Source of the DNA: Bacteroidales bacterium
GTDB taxonomy: Bacteria > Bacteroidota > Bacteroidia > Bacteroidales > F082
Direction of reading: 5' to 3'
DNA length: 64,000 bases
Assembly (NCBI GenBank): GCA_017549805.1
Contig: JAFYNJ010000008.1
Span: forward strand, 1-64,000
Below, piece by piece: positions 20,436 through 27,496 of the stretch. The notes under the pieces are model-generated. The model made no database searches and had not been told where the DNA came from. It saw nothing but the letters and a program-made list of their open reading frames with translations. Numbering within the stretch: the first letter of the stretch is position 1; every line of letters begins with the position of its first letter. The translations under genes and the position numbers were made by a program.

Positions 20436-21056
20436 ATGGAAAACGCAGTCATTTACGCAAGAGTTTCAACGCAAGGTCAAGACTATGACAGACAGGTCGA
20501 AGAATTAAGAGCCTATGCTCAACGCAATGATTATCAAATTGTTGCAGAGTTTACCGAGAAAATCAGCGGAGCGAAGAAGGTGGATGAGCGCAACGCCATG
20601 ACCGAAATGCTTGATTTCGTGGTCGCCAACGATGTGAAACGAGTTCTTGTTTACGAGTGCAGCCGTATCAGCCGCCGTGCCGCCGATTTCTTGAACATCA
20701 TAGACTTTCTGACCGAACATAAGATTTCGCTTTACATTCACCAAAATGGACTTGAAACACTGCAAAGAGACGGCAGCATCAATCCCATTGCTCAACTTGT
20801 TTTGGGTATCATCGGCCAGTTCAACCAAATGGAGCGTGGTCTAATCCGTAGCCGTATGGAAAGCGGCTATAACCATTATCGTAGCAACGGAGGCAAAGTG
20901 GGTCGCAAGGTGGGTTATAAGAAATCCGATGAGCAGATGAAGGAAGAGTACGCCGAGGAAATCCGCTTGTTGAAGAAGGGAATTTCGTTGCGCAATGTGC
21001 AGAAAATCAGCGGAACATCCATAAACACCCTTCGAAAACTGAAGGAAATGCTCTGA
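20436..21056 (+). CDS. Serine recombinase of the resolvase/invertase type
   Basis: The 206-aa protein has an N-terminal catalytic domain with nucleophile Ser11 in YARVSTQGQD, the conserved RVLVYECSRISRRAADFL segment and GQFNQMERGLIRSRMESG. A C-terminal helix-turn-helix (about residues 178-203, LLKKGISLRNVQKISGTS) binds DNA. Such enzymes resolve cointegrates or invert DNA, making a 2-base staggered cut through a phosphoserine link. It has its own strong promoter. It may resolve element multimers or act together with the large recombinase. No duplicated res sites were identified. Confidence 0.92.
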   Translation: MENAVIYARVSTQGQDYDRQVEELRAYAQRNDYQIVAEFTEKISGAKKVDERNAMTEMLDFVVANDVKRVLVYECSRISRRAADFLNIIDFLTEHKISLYIHQNGLETLQRDGSINPIAQLVLGIIGQFNQMERGLIRSRMESGYNHYRSNGGKVGRKVGYKKSDEQMKEEYAEEIRLLKKGISLRNVQKISGTSINTLRKLKEML

Positions 21057-21375
21057 AAATGAGCATTTTATCTATGTTCGTTTTGATTTTAATGTGACGG
21101 AGAAATTACCCACAGAATAGAATATGTAATTATTTTATAATCAATGAATTACAACCAAAATAAAGATGCTTTTATTGCCGTTATCCGCCTCCCGAAAAGG
21201 GGGGTATATGGTAAGCACAATAGGGGGCGAACAATTAGCCATGAAAATTTTTCTCCAGTTCCGACCTGTTTTTTATTGACTTTCTACCCTTTCCATACTA
21301 TTTATTTTTTGGTAATGAAAACTACCAAAAACTATAACTCAAAAAAGTGAAACGATTGAGATTGTAAAAAGTGAA
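21057..21375. other. Intergenic stretch with a GC-rich hairpin, possible transfer or replication origin
   Basis: This 319-base AT-rich gap holds a 6-base stem CCTCCC / GGGGGG with loop GAAAA at 21188-21204, and shortly after it a G-run near 21223. A 68-codon frame at 21144-21350 passes through it, but its composition is not convincingly coding. GC-rich hairpins in AT-rich gaps of mobilizable elements can be nick sites; that is a guess here. Confidence 0.3.
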
Positions 21376-21597
21376 ATGGAAATAATTGGAAAAATTGAAA
21401 TGACTATGGAAAAGAACTACAAAAGGCAGTACAGGGAGTGCCCTGTGGAAGTAAGAAAGAAAATCAGCGACAAGATGAAAGGCAGGAAGAAATCAGACAT
21501 GACCAAGCAACGAATTTCGATGGGAATGAAAAACTATTGGCGTGATGTGCCATCAATGAGTGGCAGCGATTTCACCAGCACAGGAAGGATAGTGTGA
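21376..21597 (+). CDS. Small NUMOD3-like basic protein
   Basis: The 73-aa protein is strongly basic. Its centre, VRKKISDKMKGRKKSDMTKQ followed by RISMGMKNYW, resembles the NUMOD3 module, a short DNA-binding motif normally attached to homing nucleases. Here it stands alone, without a GIY-YIG or HNH domain. Internal starts at 21400 and 21406 are also possible. It is followed by a weak hairpin terminator. It may be a DNA-binding accessory factor of the element, which is inference. Confidence 0.5.
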   Translation: MEIIGKIEMTMEKNYKRQYRECPVEVRKKISDKMKGRKKSDMTKQRISMGMKNYWRDVPSMSGSDFTSTGRIV

Positions 21598-21620
21598 CTT
21601 GTTTTTTTCAAGTTTTTTCT
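21597..21620 (+). terminator. Weak terminator after the NUMOD3-like gene
   Basis: A 5-base stem ACTTG / CAAGT with a T7 loop is followed by TTTTTC. Confidence 0.5.
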
Positions 21621-21662
21621 ATATATTATCTTCTAATAATAAAGGGTATCATTTAGTTATGG

Positions 21663-21845
21663 ATGCTTAATTATCAAGATTATGACGAAGATTTTAGAAG
21701 ATTAGGAATTGACGAAAACGAACAGAAGGTGGTATTAGACTTTTTCCACCAGTTGGGAGAAATCCTGTTGTATAATAACATTGAAAAACCTATAAACGAT
21801 GGCTTGGAAACGGAAACAGAAGAGGAAAGAAGCAAAGCAAGTTGA
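21663..21845 (+). CDS. Small acidic protein overlapping the large recombinase gene
   Basis: The 60-aa acidic protein (MLNYQDYDEDFRRLGIDENE) has a predicted helical core (VVLDFFHQLGEILLY) and overlaps the recombinase start by 47 bases in another frame. Small acidic genes translationally coupled to large serine recombinases are plausible partners, such as directionality or regulatory factors. No homology is claimed. It could also be a chance frame. Confidence 0.45.
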   Translation: MLNYQDYDEDFRRLGIDENEQKVVLDFFHQLGEILLYNNIEKPINDGLETETEEERSKAS

Positions 21846-23388
21846 ATTTGCGAAGTTAGAGCATAAGGTTGCTGCCTTATGGACAAGGGTATCAAGTGGC
21901 GAACAAGAGCAGAACAATTGCAGTTTGGAAAGCCAAGAAAAGATATGCCGTGAGTATGCGGAGCGTAACGGAATAACCATTAAGAAACACTATGGAGATA
22001 CACATGAGAGTGCGAAAACAATGGGTAAATTATTTAATCAGATGATTTCAGAAGTCACACGAGACAAAGAGATAAACATCATTTTGGTTAGTTCTTATGG
22101 ACGATTTAGCCGTACAGGGTCGGAGGCATCAGTGTTGAAAGCATTATTGAAATCGAAAGGCATTTATGTTGTCAGTGCCACACAGCCAGTTGACCCAGAT
22201 AGTGCAACAGGTGAGTTTATGCAAGACATTCTTTTGCTTTTCTCCAAGTTTGACAATACGATTAGAAAAGACAAGTGCGTGGGCGGCGTTAGAGATTGTT
22301 TGCTCCGTGGAGAATGGGCTTTTCGTGCGCCATTCGGGTACGACCATTATAAAACGGATAAGACACACCATTTGAAAGTGAATGAAAAGGGAGAGATATT
22401 GAGAAAGGCATTTTATTGGAAGGCTTACGAGGGGTTGAGCAATCCCGAAATATGTGACAGATTGAAAGCCCTCGGAATAACCATGAACAGAAAGAGATTG
22501 TCCGAAATTTTCTTGAACCCAGTTTATTGTGGCTACATTAAAAACACACTACTTGATGAAGGTGTGTTGATAAAAGGCAATTTTGAACCCTTGGTGGATG
22601 AAGAAACCTTCAAGATAATCAACGGCAAGTCAAGGGCAGGGTATGACCAAAAAGAGGAAACGGACAAGTTCCCACTAAAACGCCATGTCAGATGTGCCGA
22701 TTGTGGTGGGTATCTAACAGGATATACGGTAAAAGCCAAAGGTAAAGACTATTACAAGTGCAACAAGATTGGTTGTAAGCATAACCAGTCCGTAGTAAAG
22801 ATGCACAATAAGTATATCGGTCTGTTGGAAAGTTATGGCATCCCAAAAGAGTTTCACCCCATATTGAAGAAGGTGCTAACGAAATTGTTTGACCAAAGCA
22901 ACAAGACCAGAGTTGAAACAACGAACCTGCTCAACAAGCAGAAATCCGAAGTGGAGAATAAAATCAAGACTGCGAAGTATAGACTTGGAATTGGTGAAAT
23001 CAGTAAAGATGTGTATGAAGTCACCATTTCAACATTGGAGGATAAACTTTCTGAAATCAAGGTGCAGTTGGGAAGTTTGTCGGAAGATTTATCGAACCAA
23101 ATGAAGTATATTGACAAGGTAATCGTAATGTGTTGTAAATTAGGAGATTTATGGAAAAACAGTGACTTTCGTTTAAGGCAAAATCTTCAATCTTTGGTGT
23201 TTCCCGATGGAGTTTTGTATGACAAGAAAATGGATGGTTATCGAACCGAAAATGAGAACGAAGTTTTTGATATATTTCGCAGATTTTCAGATGCTTATAA
23301 AAACAACAAGGGGGCAGCAGTTGACCTGTTGTCCCCTAAAGTGGAGATTACCGGACTCGAACCGGCCACCTTCAGATTGCGAACCTGA
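21799..23388 (+). CDS. Large serine recombinase (site-specific integrase)
   Basis: The 529-aa protein has the full architecture of the family: a catalytic domain with Ser32 in WTRVSSGEQEQ, SSYGRFSRTG and the ATGEFMQDILLLFSKFD helix; a Recombinase domain with APFGYDHY and LNPVYCGYI; a zinc ribbon with Cys299, Cys302, Cys321 and Cys326 (CADCGG, YYKCNKIGC); and a coiled coil (about 365-430). It integrates and excises the element without long homology. The last 25 or so codons run over the terminator and then antisense through the tRNA-Ala gene, ending at a TGA at 23386-23388 within it. This C-terminal tail is therefore dictated by tRNA sequence and is probably a by-product of the integration site. 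Confidence 0.92.
   Translation: MAWKRKQKRKEAKQVEFAKLEHKVAALWTRVSSGEQEQNNCSLESQEKICREYAERNGITIKKHYGDTHESAKTMGKLFNQMISEVTRDKEINIILVSSYGRFSRTGSEASVLKALLKSKGIYVVSATQPVDPDSATGEFMQDILLLFSKFDNTIRKDKCVGGVRDCLLRGEWAFRAPFGYDHYKTDKTHHLKVNEKGEILRKAFYWKAYEGLSNPEICDRLKALGITMNRKRLSEIFLNPVYCGYIKNTLLDEGVLIKGNFEPLVDEETFKIINGKSRAGYDQKEETDKFPLKRHVRCADCGGYLTGYTVKAKGKDYYKCNKIGCKHNQSVVKMHNKYIGLLESYGIPKEFHPILKKVLTKLFDQSNKTRVETTNLLNKQKSEVENKIKTAKYRLGIGEISKDVYEVTISTLEDKLSEIKVQLGSLSEDLSNQMKYIDKVIVMCCKLGDLWKNSDFRLRQNLQSLVFPDGVLYDKKMDGYRTENENEVFDIFRRFSDAYKNNKGAAVDLLSPKVEITGLEPATFRLRT
23297..23336 (-). terminator. Terminator of the tRNA-Ala gene, lying inside the recombinase frame
   Basis: On the minus strand an 11-base stem (23310-23320 with 23326-23336, two G-T pairs, loop of five) is followed by TTGTTGTTTTT, just past the tRNA 3' end. 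Confidence 0.75.
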
Positions 23389-23414
23389 CGTTCTACCAGA
23401 TGAACTAAATCCCC
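23342..23414 (-). tRNA. tRNA-Ala (anticodon CGC)
   Basis: The 73-base cloverleaf is complete. The acceptor GGGGATT pairs with AATCTCC and has the G3-U70 pair that identifies alanine tRNAs. The D-arm stem is GTTC/GAAC, the anticodon stem TCAGG/TCTGA with loop TTCGCAA, and the T-arm GCCGG TTCGAGT CCGGT. The discriminator is A and CCA is not encoded. Anticodon CGC reads GCG. It has its own promoter and terminator and marks the right side of the AT-rich island. The large recombinase frame runs into it antisense. Confidence 0.96.
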
Positions 23415-23427
23415 TTGTTTTGCGCTG

Positions 23428-23435
23428 CAAAAGTA
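23428..23435 (-). promoter_or_regulatory. -7 element of the tRNA gene
   Basis: TACTTTTG on the minus strand, 13 bases upstream of the tRNA 5' end. Confidence 0.75.
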
Positions 23436-23477
23436 AGAAATTATTTAGAATAATGGATTCAGAACTAAGAATAATCG

Positions 23478-23485
23478 TACTTTTG
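23478..23485 (+). promoter_or_regulatory. -7 element of the patatin gene
   Basis: TACTTTTG matches TAnnTTTG and lies 19 bases before the ATG at 23505. It faces away from the tRNA promoter, so the tRNA and patatin genes are divergently transcribed. Confidence 0.75.
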
Positions 23486-23504
23486 CGTATTAAAATCCAT
23501 TCAA

Positions 23505-25769
23505 ATGAAACGCATCGCACTTCTTATCCTCTTAGCCTTGTTTACTATAAACTTACAAGCACAACGACCTATAACCATAAAATTAAAAGGAGCCGATGGC
23601 AATCCGCCTTCACGGCCCAAGGTAGGCGTAGTACTCGGCGGAGGCGGTGCAAGAGGTGCCGCGCATATCGGCGTTCTGAAATACATTGAGGAACTGGGGA
23701 TCCCAGTGGACTATGTTGCAGGTACCAGCATGGGTTCCATCATTGGTGGCCTTTATGCCATGGGCTATGATCCCGACGAGATGACCCAACTCATCTCCAA
23801 CATCCCTTGGAATGAATATATTGGCAACAAAATCGACCGCACCACCATGTCGGCAGAAAACCGTAAGCGTAGCAGCACTACGATGCTCGACATCCCCTTC
23901 AGCTTGGAGAGTCTCAAGAATCCCCAACAGAACACATCTGTCCTCAGCAGCCTGCCAGGCGCATACGTCAACAACAGCGGACTCATCAACCTGTTCAACG
24001 ACCTGTGCGTTGGCTATCAAGAAGAAATGGACTTCAACGACATGCCCATCCCCTTCGCTTGTGTAGCCACCGACCTTATCACAGGCGAGGAAGTGATCAT
24101 GCGAGAGGGCATCGTGCCCCAAGCGATGCGAGCCAGCATGGCCATCCCAGGTGTATTCTCTCCAGTGGTCATTGGAGACCACGTCATGGTGGACGGAGGC
24201 TTGGTCAACAACTTCCCAGCCGATGTGCTCCGTGAAATGGGTGCCGACTATATCATCGGCGTAGAGGTAACCTCGGAAAAAACCTGGACTCCCGAAACGC
24301 TCAGGTCACTGCCTCAAGTGATGGCGCGGCTGATCACCAATATCACCAATGCCAAACGCAAGACAAACAGGGAATTGTGCGACATCCATCTCGTTCCCAA
24401 CACCACTGGTTTCGGCATGCTCAGCTTCACGCCAAACGCCATTGAGACTCTTGTCAACAGGGGCTACAATATAGCCCATGAAAACCACGACCAATTGATG
24501 GTCGTGAAGCAAGCCGTGGATAAGGCGGCAGGACATCCTGTCAGCAAGGAGCTCCACGCCCCGAGGTCGCTTAACTTGATGGAATTCCCCGTGCGTATCG
24601 ACGACATCCACATCAATGGCATCGACACAAAATACCACAGCTGGATGATTCGCAAAAGCGGACTGAAGCTGGGTGGCAAGTATTCGAAAGAGAAGATTGA
24701 AAGGGCCATCAACATCTTCCGCGGCACAAACTGTTTCGATGACATCACCTACAACATCATCGAGGCTGATACTGCATACGCGTTGGACATCAATATGAGT
24801 CCAGCCACCCCAAATGTAGTTGGCCTTGCTGCGAGATACGACACCGAGGAAGGCGCCGCCTTGCTGTTCAATGTCGGGTTCAATGAGAAGGCGTTCGAAG
24901 GCCACAAGTTCAATCTGACAGCCAAACTCAGCTACAATCCCCACATCAGCGCCAAATACACCTACTCCCGTCATTCCCTTGCCAACTTCAACCTCTTTTA
25001 CGACTTGAGAAACGAGCATTACAAGGACAGATACAACTATGTTGATTTCATCAATTTCCACTATTATCAACAAAGAATCGGAGCCTCCATCTCCCAGTTC
25101 CATTTGCTCAACCTGAATGCATCGGCAGGTGCTTATCTCATGTCAACCACCTATGATAAACTAGGCATTTCGGGAGAAGATTTCGAAGTCTATCTCGCAA
25201 ACAACAAGGAATTCGTCCCCTTCCTTGAATTCCAATATGACAACCTTGACGACGCTTATTTCGCCAAACATGGCATTAGTGGCAAGGTGAGAGGAGAATT
25301 GCTGTTCGACATCGACTCAAGCCAATACAACACCAAAAGTGTCAGCATGGCTTTCCAAGGTTACATTACGCCGATGAACGGAAGGATCACCCTGATTCCT
25401 CAAGCTTACGGAAGATACATATTTGGAGATCCGCAATACTATAACCTAACCAACTACTTTGGAGGTGAAGTGGCAGGACGCCATTACGAACAACAATTGC
25501 CTTTCATTGGCATCAACTACGCACAAGACGGCGCTCCCGTGATGGGCATCCTACGTTGCGATGTAAGGTACAACTTCTATGGGAGCCATTATCTCACGGC
25601 GATGTACAACGTATTATTCGAGCAATACTCCTCTTTTAACTACTACACCCACGGCGCAGGCATCAAGTATTCCTACAACAGCGCATTGGGTCCTATCTCG
25701 CTCACTGGACAATGGGAAAGCCAAACCAAAAAATTCAGTGGCTATTTCTCATTCGGATACACATTTTAA
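23505..25769 (+). CDS. Patatin-like phospholipase fused to an outer-membrane beta-barrel
   Basis: The 754-aa protein has a signal peptide (ending LQAQ, residue 20). The patatin domain (about 38-330) has the oxyanion motif GGGGARG at 45-51, nucleophile Ser75 in GTSMGS and the dyad Asp230 in DGG. A POTRA-like segment (about 360-435, VRIDDIHINGIDTKY, KIERAINIFRGTNCFDDITY) leads into a C-terminal barrel of the BamA/surface-antigen type that ends in an aromatic residue (FGYTF). The layout resembles type Vd (PlpD-like) proteins and the RssA/NTE family of Bacteroidota, so lipid or lysophospholipid hydrolysis at the outer membrane is likely. The physiological substrate is not known. Confidence 0.9.
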   Translation: MKRIALLILLALFTINLQAQRPITIKLKGADGNPPSRPKVGVVLGGGGARGAAHIGVLKYIEELGIPVDYVAGTSMGSIIGGLYAMGYDPDEMTQLISNIPWNEYIGNKIDRTTMSAENRKRSSTTMLDIPFSLESLKNPQQNTSVLSSLPGAYVNNSGLINLFNDLCVGYQEEMDFNDMPIPFACVATDLITGEEVIMREGIVPQAMRASMAIPGVFSPVVIGDHVMVDGGLVNNFPADVLREMGADYIIGVEVTSEKTWTPETLRSLPQVMARLITNITNAKRKTNRELCDIHLVPNTTGFGMLSFTPNAIETLVNRGYNIAHENHDQLMVVKQAVDKAAGHPVSKELHAPRSLNLMEFPVRIDDIHINGIDTKYHSWMIRKSGLKLGGKYSKEKIERAINIFRGTNCFDDITYNIIEADTAYALDINMSPATPNVVGLAARYDTEEGAALLFNVGFNEKAFEGHKFNLTAKLSYNPHISAKYTYSRHSLANFNLFYDLRNEHYKDRYNYVDFINFHYYQQRIGASISQFHLLNLNASAGAYLMSTTYDKLGISGEDFEVYLANNKEFVPFLEFQYDNLDDAYFAKHGISGKVRGELLFDIDSSQYNTKSVSMAFQGYITPMNGRITLIPQAYGRYIFGDPQYYNLTNYFGGEVAGRHYEQQLPFIGINYAQDGAPVMGILRCDVRYNFYGSHYLTAMYNVLFEQYSSFNYYTHGAGIKYSYNSALGPISLTGQWESQTKKFSGYFSFGYTF

Positions 25770-25772
25770 TGT

Positions 25773-25780
25773 TATCTTTG
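25773..25780 (+). promoter_or_regulatory. -7 element of the phosphotransferase gene
   Basis: TATCTTTG, four bases after the patatin stop codon and 25 bases before the next ATG. Confidence 0.7.
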
Positions 25781-25805
25781 CGGCCTTGTAAAAACGCATA
25801 AAACC

Positions 25806-26663
25806 ATGAACGTCGAAGAATACATCATCGCAAGAGTAAATGCACTATTACACACCCAAGATGCCAAGATTGTCATGCGCCTTGAAGGCGGCATGAGCAA
25901 CTATACCTACGTAGTGGAAGCCCTCGGCAAAAAATACACCTACCGTGTTCCCGGTAAGTTCGCCGAAAAGTTTGTGGACCGCGTGGACGAATGGCACAAC
26001 ATCCAGGAAGTGGACAAACTGGGTCTCAACAATGTGACCACCTACGTGGAGATCCTCTCGGGCGAAAAACTGGCCGAATATGTAGAAGGCACCATCATGA
26101 GCACCACCGACATCGTTTCCTACAACGAGATGTCAGTGAAAGCCCTCAAAAAAATCCACGGCAGCGACCTAAAATTCAAGGACTACAACGCTTTCGGCCG
26201 TCTCGATGACGACGAGCGTTACTGCCGCGAAACAGGCTTCACCCATCCACAGGAATACCTCGACCTCCGCGCCAAACTGGAGGAGCTGCGCAAACAATAC
26301 GTGAGCGTGACCTTGGTGCCTTGCCACTGCGACTACCAGCCCACCAACCTCGTCATCAGCGGCAACAAACTCTATGTATTGGATTGGGAATTCGCCGGTA
26401 TGAACGATCCCTTCTACGATATTGCCTGCTATGGCAATGCTGGATTCGACAAGGCACTGGCACTGCTGGAATGCTATGTGGGACACAAACCCACCGAAGA
26501 CGAACTGCATCGTCTTTACTTCCACCGCGCCTTCCAATGCCTGCAGTGGTACAATGTGGCCATCTTTAAAGACCGCGTGGGACTGAGCAAAGACCTTAAC
26601 ATGGACTTCAACGCAGTCGCACTGATGTTCCTCGGAATGGCAAAAGATTTATTGGAGCGTTAA
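25806..26663 (+). CDS. Choline/ethanolamine kinase-like phosphotransferase
   Basis: The 285-aa protein has the protein-kinase-like fold of the APH/choline kinase superfamily: a glycine-rich EGGMSNYTY loop, catalytic H174xD176 in PCHCDYQPTN with Asn181, and the metal-binding Asp193 in LDWEFAGMNDPFYDIA. This Brenner-type motif and length are typical of LicA-like choline kinases. The substrate could instead be another small alcohol or sugar. It has its own promoter and its stop codon overlaps the convergent MIP18-like gene by four bases (TTAA). Confidence 0.85.
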   Translation: MNVEEYIIARVNALLHTQDAKIVMRLEGGMSNYTYVVEALGKKYTYRVPGKFAEKFVDRVDEWHNIQEVDKLGLNNVTTYVEILSGEKLAEYVEGTIMSTTDIVSYNEMSVKALKKIHGSDLKFKDYNAFGRLDDDERYCRETGFTHPQEYLDLRAKLEELRKQYVSVTLVPCHCDYQPTNLVISGNKLYVLDWEFAGMNDPFYDIACYGNAGFDKALALLECYVGHKPTEDELHRLYFHRAFQCLQWYNVAIFKDRVGLSKDLNMDFNAVALMFLGMAKDLLER

Positions 26664-27019
26664 TAAAGAAAGTCGGTAGCGGAAAAGTTGCCGTAATCAC
26701 CGTCAAGACCCAACTCGGCCTTGGCTTCGTCAGATAACATGCTGATATCCCAAACGGGGTCGAACGTCAGTTCGACCTCGACTTTATTTACTCCCATGAT
26801 GGCTTGAACGCGCTGCTGAACCTCTCCAGGCAGCACCTCGGCCACGGGACAGTTGGGTGCCGTCACCGTCATCACGATCTTTACATTACCTTCCTCGTCC
26901 ACATCAATGCCATAAATGAGATGCAAGGTCCAGATATCGACAGGTATTTCCGGATCATAGATGGTCTTCAACACGCTGATGACCGTCTCTTTCAACTGGG
27001 TTCTTTCTTCTTCATTCAT
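26660..27019 (-). CDS. MIP18/SufT-like (DUF59) Fe-S assembly protein
   Basis: The 119-aa protein has a single MIP18 domain: VLKTIYDPEIPVDIWTLHLI, VKIVMTVTAPNCPVAEVLP with the conserved Cys, and VEVELTFDPVWDISMLS. Proteins of this group help mature Fe-S enzymes. The ATG at 27019 is preferred over an upstream TTG that would be repeat-derived. It is the last gene of the suf operon, 12 bases after sufE, with a 7-base-period repeat in between. The C-terminus is extended by about 20 residues ending DFLY. Confidence 0.9.
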   Translation of the reverse strand: MNEEERTQLKETVISVLKTIYDPEIPVDIWTLHLIYGIDVDEEGNVKIVMTVTAPNCPVAEVLPGEVQQRVQAIMGVNKVEVELTFDPVWDISMLSDEAKAELGLDGDYGNFSATDFLY

Positions 27020-27054
27020 AACTGCCAACTGTTAACTGTCAACTTCCAACTGTT
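27020..27054. repeat. 7-base-period repeat at the sufE / MIP18 junction
   Basis: Five units: AACTGCC, AACTGTT, AACTGTC, AACTTCC, AACTGTT. It abuts the MIP18-like start codon and encodes the sufE stop and last residues. Confidence 0.95.
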
Positions 27055-27460
27055 TAAAGGCTTCGGCGTAAAGCATCATTTGTTTTACCATCGAGACCAA
27101 ACCATTTGAACGAGTGGGGCTCAAATGTTCTTTCAATCCAATTTCATCCAAGAAAGAGAGGTCGGCTGACAAAATGTCCTCTGGTGTCTGTCCCGAAAAC
27201 ACCTTGATCAACAGATAAATGATGCCCTTGGTGATGACCGCATCGCTATCGGCGGTATAATACACCTTGCCGTCCTTGAGCTCGGCATGGAGCCACACCC
27301 GCGACTGGCATCCGTTGATTAGGTATTGGTCGTTGCGGTATTGGTCATCGATGATCGGGCACTCCTTCCCCATCTCGATCAGCATGGCATAGCGGTCCAT
27401 CCAATCGTCGAACATCGAGAAGTCCTCGATGATGTTTTGCTGTATTTCTTTTATGGTCAT
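27032..27460 (-). CDS. sufE: Cysteine desulfuration protein SufE
   Basis: The 142-aa protein accepts sulfur from SufS on Cys51 (NGCQSRVW) and passes it to the SufBCD scaffold. The N-terminal helices (EDFSMFDDWMDRYAMLIEMG) and the LIKVFSGQTPEDI segment fit the family. The length is normal. The last few residues, QLEVDS, are encoded by the tandem repeat that fills the spacer to the next gene, suggesting the original 3' end was reshaped by repeat growth. It lies 29 bases after sufS. Confidence 0.95.
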   Translation of the reverse strand: MTIKEIQQNIIEDFSMFDDWMDRYAMLIEMGKECPIIDDQYRNDQYLINGCQSRVWLHAELKDGKVYYTADSDAVITKGIIYLLIKVFSGQTPEDILSADLSFLDEIGLKEHLSPTRSNGLVSMVKQMMLYAEAFKQLEVDS

Positions 27461-27465
27461 TTCAA

Positions 27466-27496
27466 CTTTTATCTTTTATCTCTTATCTTTTATCTC
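27466..27496. repeat. 7-base-period repeat at the sufS / sufE junction
   Basis: CTTTTAT, CTTTTAT, CTCTTAT, CTTTTAT and CTC. It contains the sufS stop codon (complement of 27490-27492). Confidence 0.9.

Larger units (their letters stand above)
18262..23341. mobile_element. AT-rich integrated element with replication-like gene and two serine recombinases
   Basis: The stretch between DUF1294 and the tRNA-Ala gene is visibly more AT-rich than its neighbours. It carries a Rep/relaxase-like gene, small unknown genes, a resolvase and a large serine recombinase, and contains none of the 7-base repeats found on both sides. The ends are approximate: the left edge is probably between 18262 and 18375, and the right edge is near or inside the tRNA terminator (23297-23336). 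I found no convincing direct repeat of the tRNA end at the left side. No conjugation genes are present, so it would be a small mobilizable or defective element. Confidence 0.7.

Noticed and set aside
21144-21350. A 68-codon frame in the element gap
   Set aside because: It runs over a GC-rich hairpin and has no promoter or recognisable sequence. Treated as non-coding.
23207-23689. A 160-codon plus-strand frame across the tRNA region
   Set aside because: It crosses the tRNA antisense and the patatin gene in another frame. Its peptide is a known type of tRNA-derived artefact.
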